Source: Ustilaginoidea virens | Taxonomy: Eukaryota; Ascomycota; Sordariomycetes; Hypocreales; Clavicipitaceae | Assembly: GCF_000687475.1 (NCBI RefSeq) | Contig: NC_057321.1 | Coordinates: 1,550,001 to 1,614,000 of the forward strand | Direction: 5' to 3' | Length of the DNA: 64,000 nucleotides | Shown: positions 35,982 through 48,200 of the stretch, in pieces | Position numbering within the stretch: the stretch's first letter is position 1 | How the letters are laid out: every line of letters starts with the position of its first letter | The notes under the pieces: model-generated | The model's database searches: none | What the model was told of the DNA's origin: nothing | Seen by the model: only the letters and a program-made list of their open reading frames with translations | Program-made: the position numbers and the translations under genes

Positions 35982-36022
<41 letters not shown>

Positions 36023-36802
36023 TTTTTTTTTTTTCTTTTTTTTTTTTTTTGTGTGTCGGGAGGCGACCAAGGAGCCGCGGGGGAGGGCTCTGCCTGGGTC
36101 TTGTTTGTTTCTTCTCCCTTGATCACTCTTGGCTCGTCATGACTCGAGTTTGGTCGCTCTTGTGTGTTTTCCTTCCGCCTGGCGTGTATGTGTCTCCTCC
36201 GTCTTGTCTTTCCCATCATCCGGTGCAGCAGAAACTACGGGCTCCGTCTAGTCCTTCTTACCATTGTGCAGCAGAAACTACGTGCTGGACAAGTCGAGCC
36301 TGCCTGCTGCCTGCTGCCTGCGTGCTTGTCACACAAATTCATCCGACTCGACGAATGGCAGGAAGGAAAGAGCGGCCAGCGCCCGAGCCGGCACCGCAGT
36401 GCTGGGTCGCCTGGGGGGACGCCGCGCCGCGGATACGGGGATTTACGACAAAGCAGAGCCAGCAGTTGGGCATTACATCCTTTGCGGCGAGTCAACGCCG
36501 GCGTGGGGCGCGGTGCGTGACGCGTGCTGACAACGTCGAGGGAGCTGGTGCGTTGCTCGGAGGCACGAGGCTGGATGGAGAGGGTTGATTATGTGTGGGT
36601 TTGTTGCTGCTGCTGTCTAGGCTGGGGTTGGGCAAGGGTAGGGCTTCCACCCGAGGAGAAGGACCAAGAAGAAGGACGTTTGAAAACAAGGAATTAGCGA
36701 AACCAAAGAATCAGCCAAAGCCGCATGCATACTGGTTCACCCTCGCGCACGCCGCGCGACGCCACGCGACGTATAGTCCCTTCACGCGAACGCCGACTTC
36801 CC
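35970..36802. other. Intergenic spacer between convergent genes
   Basis: Begins with a GTGCCT hexamer array (35984-36021) and T-runs just after the Sec7 stop. CAGAAACTACGTGCTG-like units repeat near 36226-36290. No gene is seen. Confidence 0.65.
35984..36021. repeat. GTGCCT hexanucleotide tandem repeat
   Basis: About six copies directly downstream of the Sec7 stop codon. Confidence 0.9.
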
Positions 36803-38063
36803 TCACAGAGCCCACACGCACGCCAGGCCCAGCGCGAGCACCAGCGGCGACGGGACGCGCGCGAGCGAGGCCTCCCCCTCCTCCCTGGCGGGCGCCGTGG
36901 CCGTGGCCGTGGCCGTGGCCGTCGACGGGTCCGGGCCCGGGGCGGTGGCGGCGCTCGACACCGGGCTCGGCGTCGGCAGCCGCGCGCCCGGCCGGCTCCG
37001 ACAGCCCGCGATACGCACGTCCTGCCACCCCGCGGTCCGCTCGTCGTACTGGTACTCGACCTGGCCGTCGGTGGCGTTGCAGAAGCCCGCGTAGTCCTCG
37101 ACGTCGACGCGCCCGAAGTACGCCTTGTACGGGCCGCCCGCCCAGTCCGGCAGGCCGCCCGCCCACGCGACCTCGCCGGGGTCGCTGCCGCCGTCGCCGC
37201 CGACGGCCCACACGCCCAGCTTGACCTGCATCGGCGTCCGGGGCCACTTGTCCGCGGGGATCTGCCCCACGTACCATGTCTTGCGGACGGCGCCGTTGAC
37301 CGAGAAGCTGAGGAACTGGTCCGTCCACTCGACCGCGTACGTCTGCGGCGCGGCAAACGACGACGTGTCGAGCGCGTACGTGTCGTTGTACGTGTTGAAG
37401 AGGGCCTGCCCGTCGTAAAAGTAGTTTGTCTGCGCTTGGTTGGCGTACGCCCCGAGGAGCTCCTGCGGCTGGGGATTCAGCATTGGACGCACGGGACGCG
37501 CTTTGGCTGCATGCTTGGATGCTTGGGCGCTTGGCTGGTTGGACGCTTGCTTGGCTTACCCAGTCAATCTCGTCGCCCGAGTCGCTCTTCAGCACCATGG
37601 CGGTCACCAGGCCAGGCCCCTCGGCGGCCTGCACCGTCACCGACACCTTGCCAAACAAGAGGTACTTTGTGCTGACGAGCGTGGGGGCATCCCCGGCCTT
37701 CCACATGCCCATGGCCGCGCCCCGGCCGTTCGTGTCCAGGTCGAGGCGCTTCCTGTCCTCGGCCGTGCCGTTGTCCACGCTCCAAAAGGCCAACAGGCCA
37801 TTGTCCCAGCTTGACGTGGTGAAGTCGAACGAGGCCTTGCCCGCAAAGGCGGCATCGGGGGGACAACCTGTCGAGACGAGCGTCAGTGAATGCTGCTGAC
37901 AGCAACCAAGACGGGGCCGGGGACGGGGACGGGGCCATCTCTCGGGACGCGTGGGAAAAAGGAAACCATTACGCATGTCTTTCCGGAGGGGGTCGCAGTT
38001 GGCAAGATCCTTGAGACTGGCGAGAGCTGGCGAGAGCCACATCAGGGAGAGCAGGGCAACCAT
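36803..38063 (-). CDS. GH16 Crh-type chitin-glucan transglycosylase, GPI-anchored
   Basis: Cross-links chitin to beta-glucan in the fungal cell wall. Exons 38063-37973, 37867-37560 and 37462-36803 give 352 aa. Splices are ATGC|GTAATG...GACAG|GTTGT and GACTGG|GTAAGC...CGCAG|GAGCTC, all in phase. A signal peptide (MVALLSLMWLSPALAS) is followed by the Crh-typical CDPL...CPP pair. The second splice reconstitutes the GH16 active site DEIDWELLG (Glu130, Asp132, Glu134; ExDxE). WP-type and aromatic glycan-binding residues follow (NYFYDGQ, KTWYVGQIPADKWP). The C terminus is Thr/Ala-rich with a (TA)n stretch, and ends in a hydrophobic tail (SPLVLALGLACVWAL) expected for GPI addition. No chitin-binding module is seen. 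A TATA-like AATATAATAA lies 48-57 bp upstream. Confidence 0.92.
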
Positions 38064-38110
38064 CTTTTCCGCTTGAGCTGTTGAAGCTTGGCTCCCGCCC
38101 TGGCGTCGTT

Positions 38111-38120
38111 TATTATATTT
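38111..38120 (-). promoter_or_regulatory. TATA-like box of the Crh gene
   Basis: Reads AAATATAATA on the minus strand, about 50 bp upstream of the Crh ATG at 38063. The function is inferred from position. Confidence 0.4.
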
Positions 38121-38674
38121 CTCTGCGTATGGGAAGTCTAGGCAAGAAGGAAACCTGTGTTTGTCGACCGGACGCGTATTCCAGGGGCGCGGAGCTCCCA
38201 AGGAGCGAAATACAAGCTAGATATAAAGCGCTGAACGAGGGCGAGGCTTTTCACGTATGGCTGCGGAATGCAGTGCATGTCCTCTGTTGGAAGCGGCAAG
38301 TTCTGCGGGCCAAGACAATCTTCACCGTGGGACCATGGTGAGGTGTACGTCGCAAATAGCACCTCCTGCATGAGCATAGGAAATGAGTTTCTGAATCAGG
38401 AATCGAGGAAACCGACCCATGTCATGTTCAACGACGCATGGATATACTGCTGAACGAGGTCGTTTGGTGGCCGGCGGCCCGTAGAAGCTTCATGTTGAAG
38501 CTGCAGCGTTGACGGCGTCGGGTAATACATGTTGGCAATGGCACATTTTTGAAACAGCAAACACGGGCAGCGCCAGACTTTGCATGGTGACACGTCGTGC
38601 CTTTTGTTGGCGCATCGTGTGAAATCGTGCAAAAAGGGTACGCAGCGGGGGGGGGAGCGAGCAGTCTTGAAAAT

Positions 38675-38732
38675 GCTTCACAGGGGAATGCTTCACGGGG
38701 AATGCTTGGGGGGGGAATGCTTCACAGTTGCG
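38675..38732. repeat. GGGAATGCTTCAC minisatellite
   Basis: Four imperfect copies of a 13-17 bp unit, with variable G-run lengths between them. Confidence 0.75.
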
Positions 38733-38935
38733 AGAGGCGTCTTGGTTTGCAAGATGCTTGAAATTGGAGCAGGTGGCCAGTATATGAAACCATGTGCAGC
38801 TCGGCTTTCGGTTCCTGGCAAAAGAGACAGAGAACAAAAGACCAAGCAGCATCACGTACCATTCCGCTTGGTGTACTTGAGAAAGGACTTCTAACAGAAA
38901 CAGTATGTACAGTTCACCTCCGGTTTACTCCACGA

Positions 38936-39834
38936 CTAGCAAGTGTCCAGCATGGTCGACAAAGCACTCGCTTCATCATCCGTGATGCTCAGGCCGTAGT
39001 GGCTCTTTACCTGAATCCAGCTTTTGGAGTAGGTGCACCAGAAGGACTGGAGATCGGGCTTCCAGGAATCAGGGCTCTCGTCCCTCTTTGACCTATTCGC
39101 ACTGGCAGAGACAGCCCAGAGCTGCGGACGGGTGACGTCGTTGGCGAGCTGCCTGCGCTTCTCCGTCGTCCACGACGAAGCACCAGACTGAAAAGGGACA
39201 AGACGAAAGTCAGACATCAGCGAGGCCACCTAGGGCCGAGGGCTGGGGGGGGAAGAAGGGGAAGGGGCAGCTCTTACCACCCAGGCGTTCTTCAGCGGAA
39301 CCATGTGGTCAATGTCGAGTTCACTGGCTTGGTCAAACGTCTCACCGTCATACGGCGAGACCCATTCTCCAGACTCGGCGACACAAGCGCTGTTGGTCTC
39401 GACATTGGTGCCATCTCGCTTAATGACAAACTCGCTAGGGGGGTCGGAAAGACAACAGGACGAGTATGAGCAAAGCAAACATGACGCCGTGTTCATCACA
39501 GTTGGGGGAGACTCGGGCATTTTTGGGCTCTGGCCAACCCTTCGGGCTTCTTACCGCGCGTTGCAGTTGCCTTCGATTGTCGCCCAAGTAGGAAACTTGG
39601 AGCGAGAGTAGCCTTGGCCGCTTCCAGGCTGGGCGACTTGGAGTCCGTTGAGGAGACTTCTCGCCGTCGACGTGCTGGGGATGCCCGGCTAGAAAGCCCT
39701 CTCTTCTTAGAGAGTCGCCCGATAAGATGAAGGGATGGAGTACGAGTCGGCAAACAAGTCTCAAGGTCACGTACTGCCACTGGCACGGCCAGAACACCAG
39801 CCACGACTGCTGATGAAACGATCAAGAACTTCAT
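38936..39834 (-). CDS. Small secreted HNH nuclease-like protein (DUF1524/GmrSD-C-like)
   Basis: Exons 39834-39775, 39688-39555, 39434-39278 and 39187-38936 give 200 aa; three introns of 86, 120 and 90 bp have consensus ends. A signal peptide (MKFLIVSSAVVAGVLAVPVA) ends almost exactly at the first splice. The mature part has LLNGLQVAQ, a paired-Cys region (EGNCNAR, NSACV), the HNH core ELDIDHMVPLKNAW (about residues 100-113) and a distal SANRSKRDESPDSWKP segment that would supply the remaining metal and substrate ligands. It ends in a Trp/Cys-rich tail. Secreted members of this family are found in fungi and actinobacteria as presumed extracellular nucleases. Whether it digests nucleic acid for nutrition or acts on another organism is unknown. 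A TTAAATACC element lies just upstream. Confidence 0.82.
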
Positions 39835-41193
39835 CAGGGAAGCTCAGCTCGGGTATTTAACGGCACGGAATAATGGCGAAAAGTCAGGTTGACGAGCCAG
39901 GTACATGCATGTGAAGCATGTATCTAGGTGAGGAAATTACTGACGCGGCGAGACGAGTCAGCCAGCAGGGCGAGCCGGGATAAGCTTCTTATACTCGGTC
40001 AACCTAACCTGGGCTCCGACTGGGCTCCGCAACGATGCCATCTGGACTTGTATCAAGACTCCCAACAGCGGTTCGTCCAGCTGACCGCATCTGCAGAGTC
40101 ATTGCCGACTTTGGCCGCATCGAAAAGGGAAGAGGGAGAACAACAACGAAAAAAAAAGGCTCAGTTGCGTTCTCTCCGTTTGCCCATCACATTCATCCGC
40201 CCAGGGGAAAAGGCCACGGCCCGAGCCACAGTCAACACGTGCGGATGGTGCGCGCGCAAGTCATTGGACATGGCAATCGTGATTCGGCATCTACTCCTCC
40301 GTCTGCGGTGGTAGTGGTCCTGCAGTTGGCAGTCTGGACTGGAACTCGGGCACCCGTCTTCTCCCTTGTGCTGTGCCGCTCGGGGCCCGATAGACAGCAG
40401 ACAGCAGCATGACCCCCGTACACTGCGTGTGTGTGATTCGAAGCAACCATGATACATGCCCAGTAAGGGGGACAGAATGCGTCACACGCACACCCACGCA
40501 CACCCAAAGTCAGGGTCCCAGCTTCTCTCAAACTCGTCTCGTGGGCCGACGGCTAGTCCTGGTGCTAATCCCGAGACGGAGGGAACGGAGGGAAGAGGTG
40601 CAGGTCTGCGGGGACGAAGCCACGACGTTCCAGGGGCAGGAGTTGAACCTTCCAAATGGGGACATCGAAGGTTGTCAGCCAGCCAAGTCAGTGGTCAGTT
40701 GTCGACGGTCTGTCTGTCAGCTGTGGTCGTGGTTCACAAGGGTAACCGTTAGGCTTTAGCCAACTGGAGTGTGTGGTTCAGCTGCGTGGGATCGAGTCCA
40801 AAAGGATTGGCATCTAATCTAGATTCTGCGAGTCCAAACGATCCCAGGATGGATGGGTGGGGCATGTCTGCCCCTGCACGTGCCCTTTGCCATGCAGAAA
40901 ACAAGTCGCCATGTACGCATTCCTACCTAGGTACCCATGTACTCCGTGCTCCCCGTTGCTCCATAGTGCTCCGTGACGTCCCGTATCATTCATTCCATTT
41001 ATTCCACGTTGACGGATAAAAGCCATTCTTTCCCCGCAAGGATCGATCCATCTCCAAGCCCGAGCAGCCGAGCTCTTGTCTATGTAATGTCTAATCCCTA
41101 CCTGCTCTAGGAATTTTTCCGACCCCCCCCCCCTGTCTACCGCGAACAGCATGATTCCACTTTCCATTCATGAAAAAAAAAAAAAAAAAAAAT
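39835..41193. other. Intergenic spacer
   Basis: The proximal end holds a TATA-like TTAAATACC (minus strand, 39851-39860) about 20-30 bp upstream of the nuclease gene ATG. The rest has no gene, only AGGTACCC- and TACTCCGTG-type motifs near 40925-40950 and an A-run at 41173-41190. Confidence 0.6.
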
Positions 41194-43110
41194 TCAGGCG
41201 CTGTTGTCGGCCTTTTCTTGCTCATCTCTTCTACGCCCTCGTGGCACTTTCTGGGTCAGAACCTTGGTTAATATGTGACATCCCTTCGCCCGTGCGACGG
41301 GATCCTCCTTTAGTCGTTCCAGGGCAGTTTTGCCTTCGCCGTCTTGCGCGAGAATCACCGCTCCTTTCCTCAGCAAGTGACGAGCATCTTTCGATGCCTG
41401 CTGGTCGGTGTAATCCCTGGTTACGCAGAATTCACGCACCAAGAGATGAAGCATCGTCTGCATATCCGAGCCAGGTTTGACATACGTACCCGCAAAGTCG
41501 AGTCGTGTCATCATGGTCCAAATCCACGAAAAGGACGAGGACAGTGCCGTGTTCACCAAAAAGTCATTCGAAGGCTTTTCGATTCCGCTTCTGAGCAGCG
41601 CCCTGAACAGCGCCGGGCTCCGGATGCTCATTGCGTGGCGATAGGCTCTCTGTATGACGCTCATGGTAATGTCGGCTTTGTGCTGTTCAATATCATAGTA
41701 GCCTTTGCCCTTTCTGTGAAGATGAGGAGTCCGACTCCACTTGAGGAAAACCTCGTTGGCTTCCTGTTGTCGAATCGTCGCGCCCTCTCGAAGCAACAAC
41801 CTGAAAAGCCACGCCGGTTTCGAGTCATATCGAACCATGGCTGTGTAGAGGAGTGAATGGCGCCATGGGACTTCCAGCTTGACGTTGCCTCCGTCCTTGA
41901 TGAACCTTTCCAGAAGTCTTCGTAACAATGAGTCGGGCCCTTTGCGCATTATTGCCAAGCAAAGTGCATGTACTGCTGTATAACCCCCCGAGCTCCTTCG
42001 GTTGATATCAGCGCCATGCTTGAGCAAGCATTGAACGAGATCCATCATGCCTTTGTGAGGCACGGGGTTTGCCTCGTAATACCGTAAAGCCTGGGCCAAC
42101 GCTGAACCCCCCCGTGGATTTACAAGCGCCCCGTGCTGGACCAGGCACTCGACGCAACTTACAAGCCCAGGCCATTTTCCTGGGTCGAGTATGAGCGTCT
42201 CGTCCATCGCCGCAACCAGTGGTGTTCTCCCCAAGTTGTCCGTGCCTTCGAGCATCGCACCAGCGCTAATGGCATGCTTTAGAACTTCCAGTTTCCCATT
42301 CTTGGCCACCATATGCAGCACCGAGTCCAGGGAGAAAACGGCCCTGTCATTGATGTTGGCCTTGAAGATATCCAAGAGGCGATTCCAAATAGCGGGCTTT
42401 TTGGATTGGTCGGACGCAATCATGTGCAGAATCGTCATTCCCCACGAAGGCAAGTTGAGCATTTCCAACTGGGTTCGAAAGTCAATGACGCAGGCCGATG
42501 CACCGTGCTGTACCAGCAACATGGCCATGTCGTGATCGTCCCGAATATAGGAAACGAAAAACGGCAACCACTGCCCAATCCTGGACAGCAGCCATTCTGA
42601 CGATTCACCCGCGCCAAAATACGGCTTTTTCAAGCCCATGATGAGTTTGCCCCAATTCAGTCCAGAACATGGAACATCCAGCTTGGCCCCGTGGTGCAAC
42701 AGCTCTCCGACAAACCCAACATCCCCAGACGCTACTGCATAATGCAACGCAGTCGCAAATATGGGTCTCGAATTATCAGGGTCTTCGTAATGTACTGTAT
42801 TCACGTCTCCCGAGTACTTGACGGCGTTTCTCAACACTTTGGTAGCCATGTCCCTGCTAGTCCTTACACCCACTTTGGCCGCCCAAACGATTGCGGACGA
42901 ATTGCCCTTTTTAGCATCGAGGCGATAAAGAGCCGGCATCGTCGTGTCTCGCCAGATGGTCGACGTTCTGCCTAGCCGAGAAAGAGCTTGACAGCACAAG
43001 TACGACATGACTTCATATTTGATCTCTGGTGGTAGCAGGGTAAGGCGAGGCTGCTGACTGACCCCATCTTGCCAGTCGAGCAGGAAGTGCTTCAATCTGA
43101 TTCTTGTCAT
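41194..43110 (-). CDS. F-box-like / ankyrin-repeat protein
   Basis: Single exon, 638 aa. Residues about 20-55 (LTLLPPEIKYEVMSYLCCQA, then LSRLGRTSTIWRDTTMPAL) fit an F-box-like helix pair. Ankyrin-type repeats run from about 125 to 610, e.g. TALHYAVASGDVGFVGELLHHGAKLD, SVLHMVAKNGKLEVLKHAISAGA, GRTPLVAAMDE, CLVQHGALVNPRGGSALAQAL and GYTAVHALCLAIM. Such proteins are numerous in filamentous ascomycetes and may act as substrate receptors of SCF ubiquitin ligases, but the target is unknown. The frame is intact over 1.9 kb. It is transcribed divergently from the UBP2-like gene, 2.2 kb apart. Confidence 0.82.
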   Translation of the reverse strand: MTRIRLKHFLLDWQDGVSQQPRLTLLPPEIKYEVMSYLCCQALSRLGRTSTIWRDTTMPALYRLDAKKGNSSAIVWAAKVGVRTSRDMATKVLRNAVKYSGDVNTVHYEDPDNSRPIFATALHYAVASGDVGFVGELLHHGAKLDVPCSGLNWGKLIMGLKKPYFGAGESSEWLLSRIGQWLPFFVSYIRDDHDMAMLLVQHGASACVIDFRTQLEMLNLPSWGMTILHMIASDQSKKPAIWNRLLDIFKANINDRAVFSLDSVLHMVAKNGKLEVLKHAISAGAMLEGTDNLGRTPLVAAMDETLILDPGKWPGLVSCVECLVQHGALVNPRGGSALAQALRYYEANPVPHKGMMDLVQCLLKHGADINRRSSGGYTAVHALCLAIMRKGPDSLLRRLLERFIKDGGNVKLEVPWRHSLLYTAMVRYDSKPAWLFRLLLREGATIRQQEANEVFLKWSRTPHLHRKGKGYYDIEQHKADITMSVIQRAYRHAMSIRSPALFRALLRSGIEKPSNDFLVNTALSSSFSWIWTMMTRLDFAGTYVKPGSDMQTMLHLLVREFCVTRDYTDQQASKDARHLLRKGAVILAQDGEGKTALERLKEDPVARAKGCHILTKVLTQKVPRGRRRDEQEKADNSA

Positions 43111-45292
43111 GATGCGCGCGGATTCGGGGAGGGCGATTGTGGAGTACGTCGTTGACGGCGAACCATCCCCGCAGGGTGGACGACGGTTCTATGTGGAGAA
43201 TGAAGCGGGTTGCATCAAGTAAAACACTGATAAATATGTCGATTTCGGGAAAAAAGGGAGATGAAGGTGGAAAGTTCTAGGGGGTGAGGAGCCCGTGCTT
43301 CTGCCCAAAGAGAAGAGAAGAATTGACGTCTGGAATTCACGGATCAGACAGCTGCTGGCACGTTAGGTTGGACGTTTCAGGCGGCAGCAGCCAACGGGCC
43401 AAGGGGTTCTGTCGACAACTGATGACGAGCAGATGATTCCAACTTGGGCTGTGATGCCCAATCGATTGACATTTTCCAATGATCGGCCGGTACATTCGAA
43501 AAGTACATAACAGAGCTGCGTCTTTCTCTTTTTCTAGCGCTTTGCTACCTCTCTGTATCTAAATTATGAAAAGAAGGTCGAGTTAAAGGTTGGCTGCGAA
43601 TCGGCTAAAGACCGGTCTCGTTCCTGTTTGTCAGTTTGTCAGTCCACTATACCTCTTGCAGGCATCTACGCGGCCCTCGACAGCTCGTTGCATTCATTGT
43701 ACGCGAGCTCTAACCACAGATACCTAACCAAGTCTAAGCGCCCAGATATGCGTTAATGATTGGCCTTAATTGGGACTCGCTCCTAAGTTGATATATTTAT
43801 CTCGGGCAGAAATTGCAAAATCAGCCAACCTCGCATCAAGTTAATGGTCTGGTGCACCGCAGATGCTCACCCTCAAGCCCCGGAATTGCCACCTCGTGTT
43901 CGGCGCTTCGACTGGTGACAAGCTCGTCGAATTCTTTCAACATGGAAGCCTCCGCATTCTCGAGCTATGATCTTTGCACAATGGTCGGTCAATGGTTCCC
44001 CTACATCATTGAACTTTCCTAGCCTAGGACGCCAATTTCTGCGTCTGAAGTATATTTGTTTCCCTCCCGGCATCGTGTAGCCCCCGGTTTCATGGGCGAA
44101 ATGCAAACCAGGGTAGAGGTCCTGCATGATGTGCGTCAAATTTGCTCCAAGGAAACCAGAGAACTACGCAAATACCCCATGGCATTGGCGTTGATCCCAA
44201 GTATGCGCCGCGCGCAGATTGAAGTAGCATTCGCTCAACAGTTCATGGGTGTTGGCCGCTCCCAGCTTCCTCAAGCAGTAAATGCACTCGCCGGCGCATA
44301 TAGAGCTGTGACAATTACGCACCAGACGCATCGATGGGTAGGCAACGGGCTCGGAGCTTGTGAGGTGGTGTGGCGAGTACGGAGCATGATTCCAGCGCAG
44401 TCTGCGGGATCAACGGCTTTTTAGCGAATTTGGAAGCACAAGGCCAATAATAGGCGTCGATCATCAATAATCAGTTGATGGCAAATGGCCTGGTGAGGCG
44501 TGAGCAACGAGAAGCAGCACCAGACGAACTGGTTGACGACGTCTGGTTTGAATTCTTGCCACAGCGTTAGGCTGCCTCAGAAGCTGGCTGGGCTGGGCAT
44601 GGGCCCTGTGACGCAGAGGCCCAGGGGCCCCTACCCTCTGCCCTCTGCCCACTGTCCACTGCCCACGCAAGTTGACCTCTGGTGTGTGCCGCCGTGCCAA
44701 GCTTTTCAGCACTGGCACCACCTGCCCCGTCCTGCCCGGATTCCTACATGCATTGACGTCTCGTCCATAAGCTGCCAGGCGTAAGCTGCGTAAGCTGCTT
44801 CCAGTCTCTTTGCAAGGCTGACCACAGACCAGAACCCGTTGTCATTTTGCCACAAAGCCAACAGGGGAATTCGACCCTGAACAAAATACCAACATCGCTC
44901 GCTGACCACGCAAGCGGCTGCGCTTCCCTGCGCAGCTCATAGACGTCCTTCATTTGACGCCTGGCTATACCGTACCGGAAGCCATGCTCCAAAGTCCCAA
45001 TCTTCCCTGAGAGCCTTCGAGCTGGTTCAACCCATTTGGTTTCACCGTCGCCTGCAGGCTTCGCTGCCGCAGCACAGGGTTGCAGCAAACGTCTTCGCTC
45101 TGCCCGACAAGACCCCTTTCGCACACGAACCTAGGAATGGTCTTGTACTGAAGCCAAAGACGCTGATGCTGTACTGTGGCGACACTGCCTACACGCCGCC
45201 TCATCTCCGGGCAAATTCATTCCTGACCGACTGCAGACCGCCCACTCTCTGCGACCGCGGAACGCAAAGCAATTACCTCGTTTATGTTCAGG
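43111..45292. other. Intergenic region between divergent genes
   Basis: Moderate GC, no repeats of note, frames below 130 codons without domains. I see no gene in it. Confidence 0.55.
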
Positions 45293-48200
45293 ATGGCGTC
45301 TCGTTATCATTTGAGGTCTGAGGACCAAGTGGAAAGCCCTTATGCAGCATTGCCCGGCACGTCGCAGACGGGTTTTGTCCCACACAACATGACTGCCATG
45401 AAGTCCAACCTAGCTTTGGGAAAGGAAATTGCCGGTAAGCTTGAGCCTCCCTCCGTTTCCTCGATTCTGCGTAGTCGTTGGCTCACAGATTTTTCCTCAT
45501 CAATCATTAGGCTGCAATCCTAGTCGATGGGTCCACGAACTGCTAAACAACAACTTCACCGTCTGCGATGTGTTCGAACGAGCGCGACATGCAAAGCTGG
45601 AAAGTATGTACACCTGGGATCACCCACATAAGCTAGTCATGAACGGCAACCAGAGCTTCTCGACACGGACATCACGCACCTTATCGTCGATATGCCTGGA
45701 TTGTCACTTCCATTTCGTCTTCAAGATGACCTGGGATCAAGTCCATACCGAGTCCCTTTGCAACCAAGACCAGTCGTCATGGCCACTTAGGGATAATCAG
45801 TTTCCTTGGCACCATTTGGTCTGGGTAGGATCTGCTTCTGACTCCGAGGTGATGCACGATAACAGCAAATACTATCCGCTGCTGGCTCGAGAGCATTTCG
45901 TTTGCTCAGCTCCTCCTTGTACGTTTCAGCTTACTCTTGAACTATCAGAACCCCGGATGCCTCAATCCTGGATCAAACTTTTATTAGACCGCGAGGCTAT
46001 CTGTGAGCAACTAAAAGCTGCCAGAGAACAGGAGCCAAGCCGGTATGACGGTGCCACGGACGAGTGGGCTTATCAAGCCACGCTGAATTTAAATACCTAT
46101 CTCAAGAACTTGCTCGAGAGCTCGCCCGAAGACGCCAGAAGCATATCAAAAAGGAACAAACGCTTCGCCGTCTTGTTCGGTCCTCGTTGCTTCGGCATGT
46201 TTCGGCAACTGGGCTTTACTGAAAAAGTCGACATCAGAGACGGGACAGATGAAGGCTCCTTCACTCCCTCGCCTCCGCCACCTGCAGGAGGTCCGCAGGG
46301 CGCTACCGAAATAGGAACTTATCGATCGTATCTTGAAGACGTAAGGGCTGAGGTCCAGTGCCTTATACATAAAGCGGGCCAGGCGGCGGAACGACCAACC
46401 ATCATTCTCCCTGTACTTCACGCGGATTTGGGATGTCAAGAAGTTCCTAATGCATCTGCAAGTGCTCTTGTTGATGCGGAAAGATACAAATTGATTGGTG
46501 TCCTTCCGAGCCATTCACGAGAAGCGGTGGTAAACGCGTACAAGCGCCAATGGGATCTGATGCCGAGCCGCAGAAGGGCTTTGGTGGATAGCATCATGGG
46601 CATTGCCAACGACACGAGCGACGAACTGCTCTCAGACTTTGCAATCACGCAGTCATCAGTATTTGATAATCAAACGCACATTGTCGGGAACGGCGACGAT
46701 GATAGCCTGGTTCCGCAAGCACTCAATTTCCTTGGGCTACAGCCACCCAACAACTACAGTGCGGAATCCTTGATCCGGGCATTCAGGCATAAGGTCTCGC
46801 AAAGTCCAGCGGATGTCACAACCGCCAGATCGATGCTTCTTGTAATCGCACAGAACTCGAATGACGACCTGTATCAGGCCCAACTCTTGATAGAAGCCGA
46901 CGCTAAAATGTCGTTGGAGACGAGTTGTGCCATCCTAGAACTCGCTGACGCAGGCGGTTCCTGGCAAAATGCCTACGAAGTTGCCAAGACGAAGGTTAGC
47001 TGATTATCCTGCAAAAGCAACGTAAAGAGTTGGAGCTTTTACCTCTTCATCTGATCTACCAAAGCAGAATTGCTGACAATGGGAGTAGATCGCCGCGAGC
47101 AAAAGTAAAGAAGAAACTCAGTTGTATATTGACGCGCTAGAAGCTGTTGCAGATCACGCGTATTCACCAGCCCTCAAGCAGGCTGCCATGGAGCTTCGAA
47201 AAGAAAACGGAATGTTTAATCTCGCAAGCAATTCCAATCAGGAGAGCAGACCGGTTAATTTCGCGTTACCAGTCGGACTGCACAATATTGGAAATACGTG
47301 CTACCTGAACAGTTTGCTTCAGTATCTCTTTACCGTCAAGCCAATACGCGATATCGTCTTCAACTACGACAAGGTCAAGCTGGCATTGACTGATGAAAGT
47401 ATCAAAGCTCGACTGCTAGGCGGCAACAAGATGCAAATGGACCGTGGTGAGGCAGTAGTGGCTCAGGCTTGTAAGTGATTTGGATTCGCAAACCTTTGGC
47501 ATTGTTCACTTTCATCGAGCTTACCCAAGGATGCAGTTGCGAAAGAACTGGCCCAGCTCTTCGAAACTCTCATAGCATCCAAGCAAGCGGCGACAAAGCC
47601 TTCACAGCGCTTGGCAAATGCTGTTCTGCTATCGACCCACACGCTCCTGCGCAACCCTCGACCGTCATCAGAACCAAACGCGGACACCAAACCACCGCCT
47701 CTGCCTGCTCGGCCCTCGCCAGCACCGCCGTCCAGGGTTGCTGAGGACGTAGAAATGGTCCACGTTGGCGTCCCTTCTGTCTCGGAATCGGCAGAAACAA
47801 CTAGCAACTCCAGTTCCAGAACACTGGTAGACCAAGAAGATGCACGTTCAGACCACTCATACGAGAAGGTGGACAACGTTGCACCCTCCTGCCACGCAGA
47901 TGTTGTGGCCGAAGATCAAAAAAACAGGCATGCTACCACGCAAGAGCCAGACAGCCGTCCGTTGACTTTTGAGTCTTGTGCGGAGTCCCGTGATATTGCG
48001 GCAGCGATCGAGACTTCTGAGTGCGGGGATGTCGAGATGACTGATGCGGCGGAAGTTGAGACTGTTGACCAGAAGGTTCTCAACGCTCTGGAACATCAAA
48101 AAAGGTCATCTGGTACCGACCAGCAAGACGTGGAGGAGGTGATGGGTAGCATCATCAACCGCTTACAAGCCGCCATCCGACCAACGTCTGTGGATGAAAA

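Larger units (their letters stand above)
38064..38935. other. Intergenic spacer
   Basis: Contains a TATA-like AATATAATAA (minus strand, 38111-38120) for the Crh gene, and a short array of GGGAATGCTTCAC units at about 38675-38732. No gene is seen. Confidence 0.6.

Noticed and set aside
39990..40015. Telomere-like CAACCTAACC
   Set aside because: Only two partial units. No TTAGGG array anywhere in the window, so no evidence of a chromosome end.
40755..40805. tRNA-like A box (TAGCCAACTGG) and B box (GGATCGAGTCC) at roughly tRNA spacing
   Set aside because: The T-arm stem pairs poorly and no 7-bp acceptor stem closes around it. Probably chance, at most a decayed tRNA-like element.
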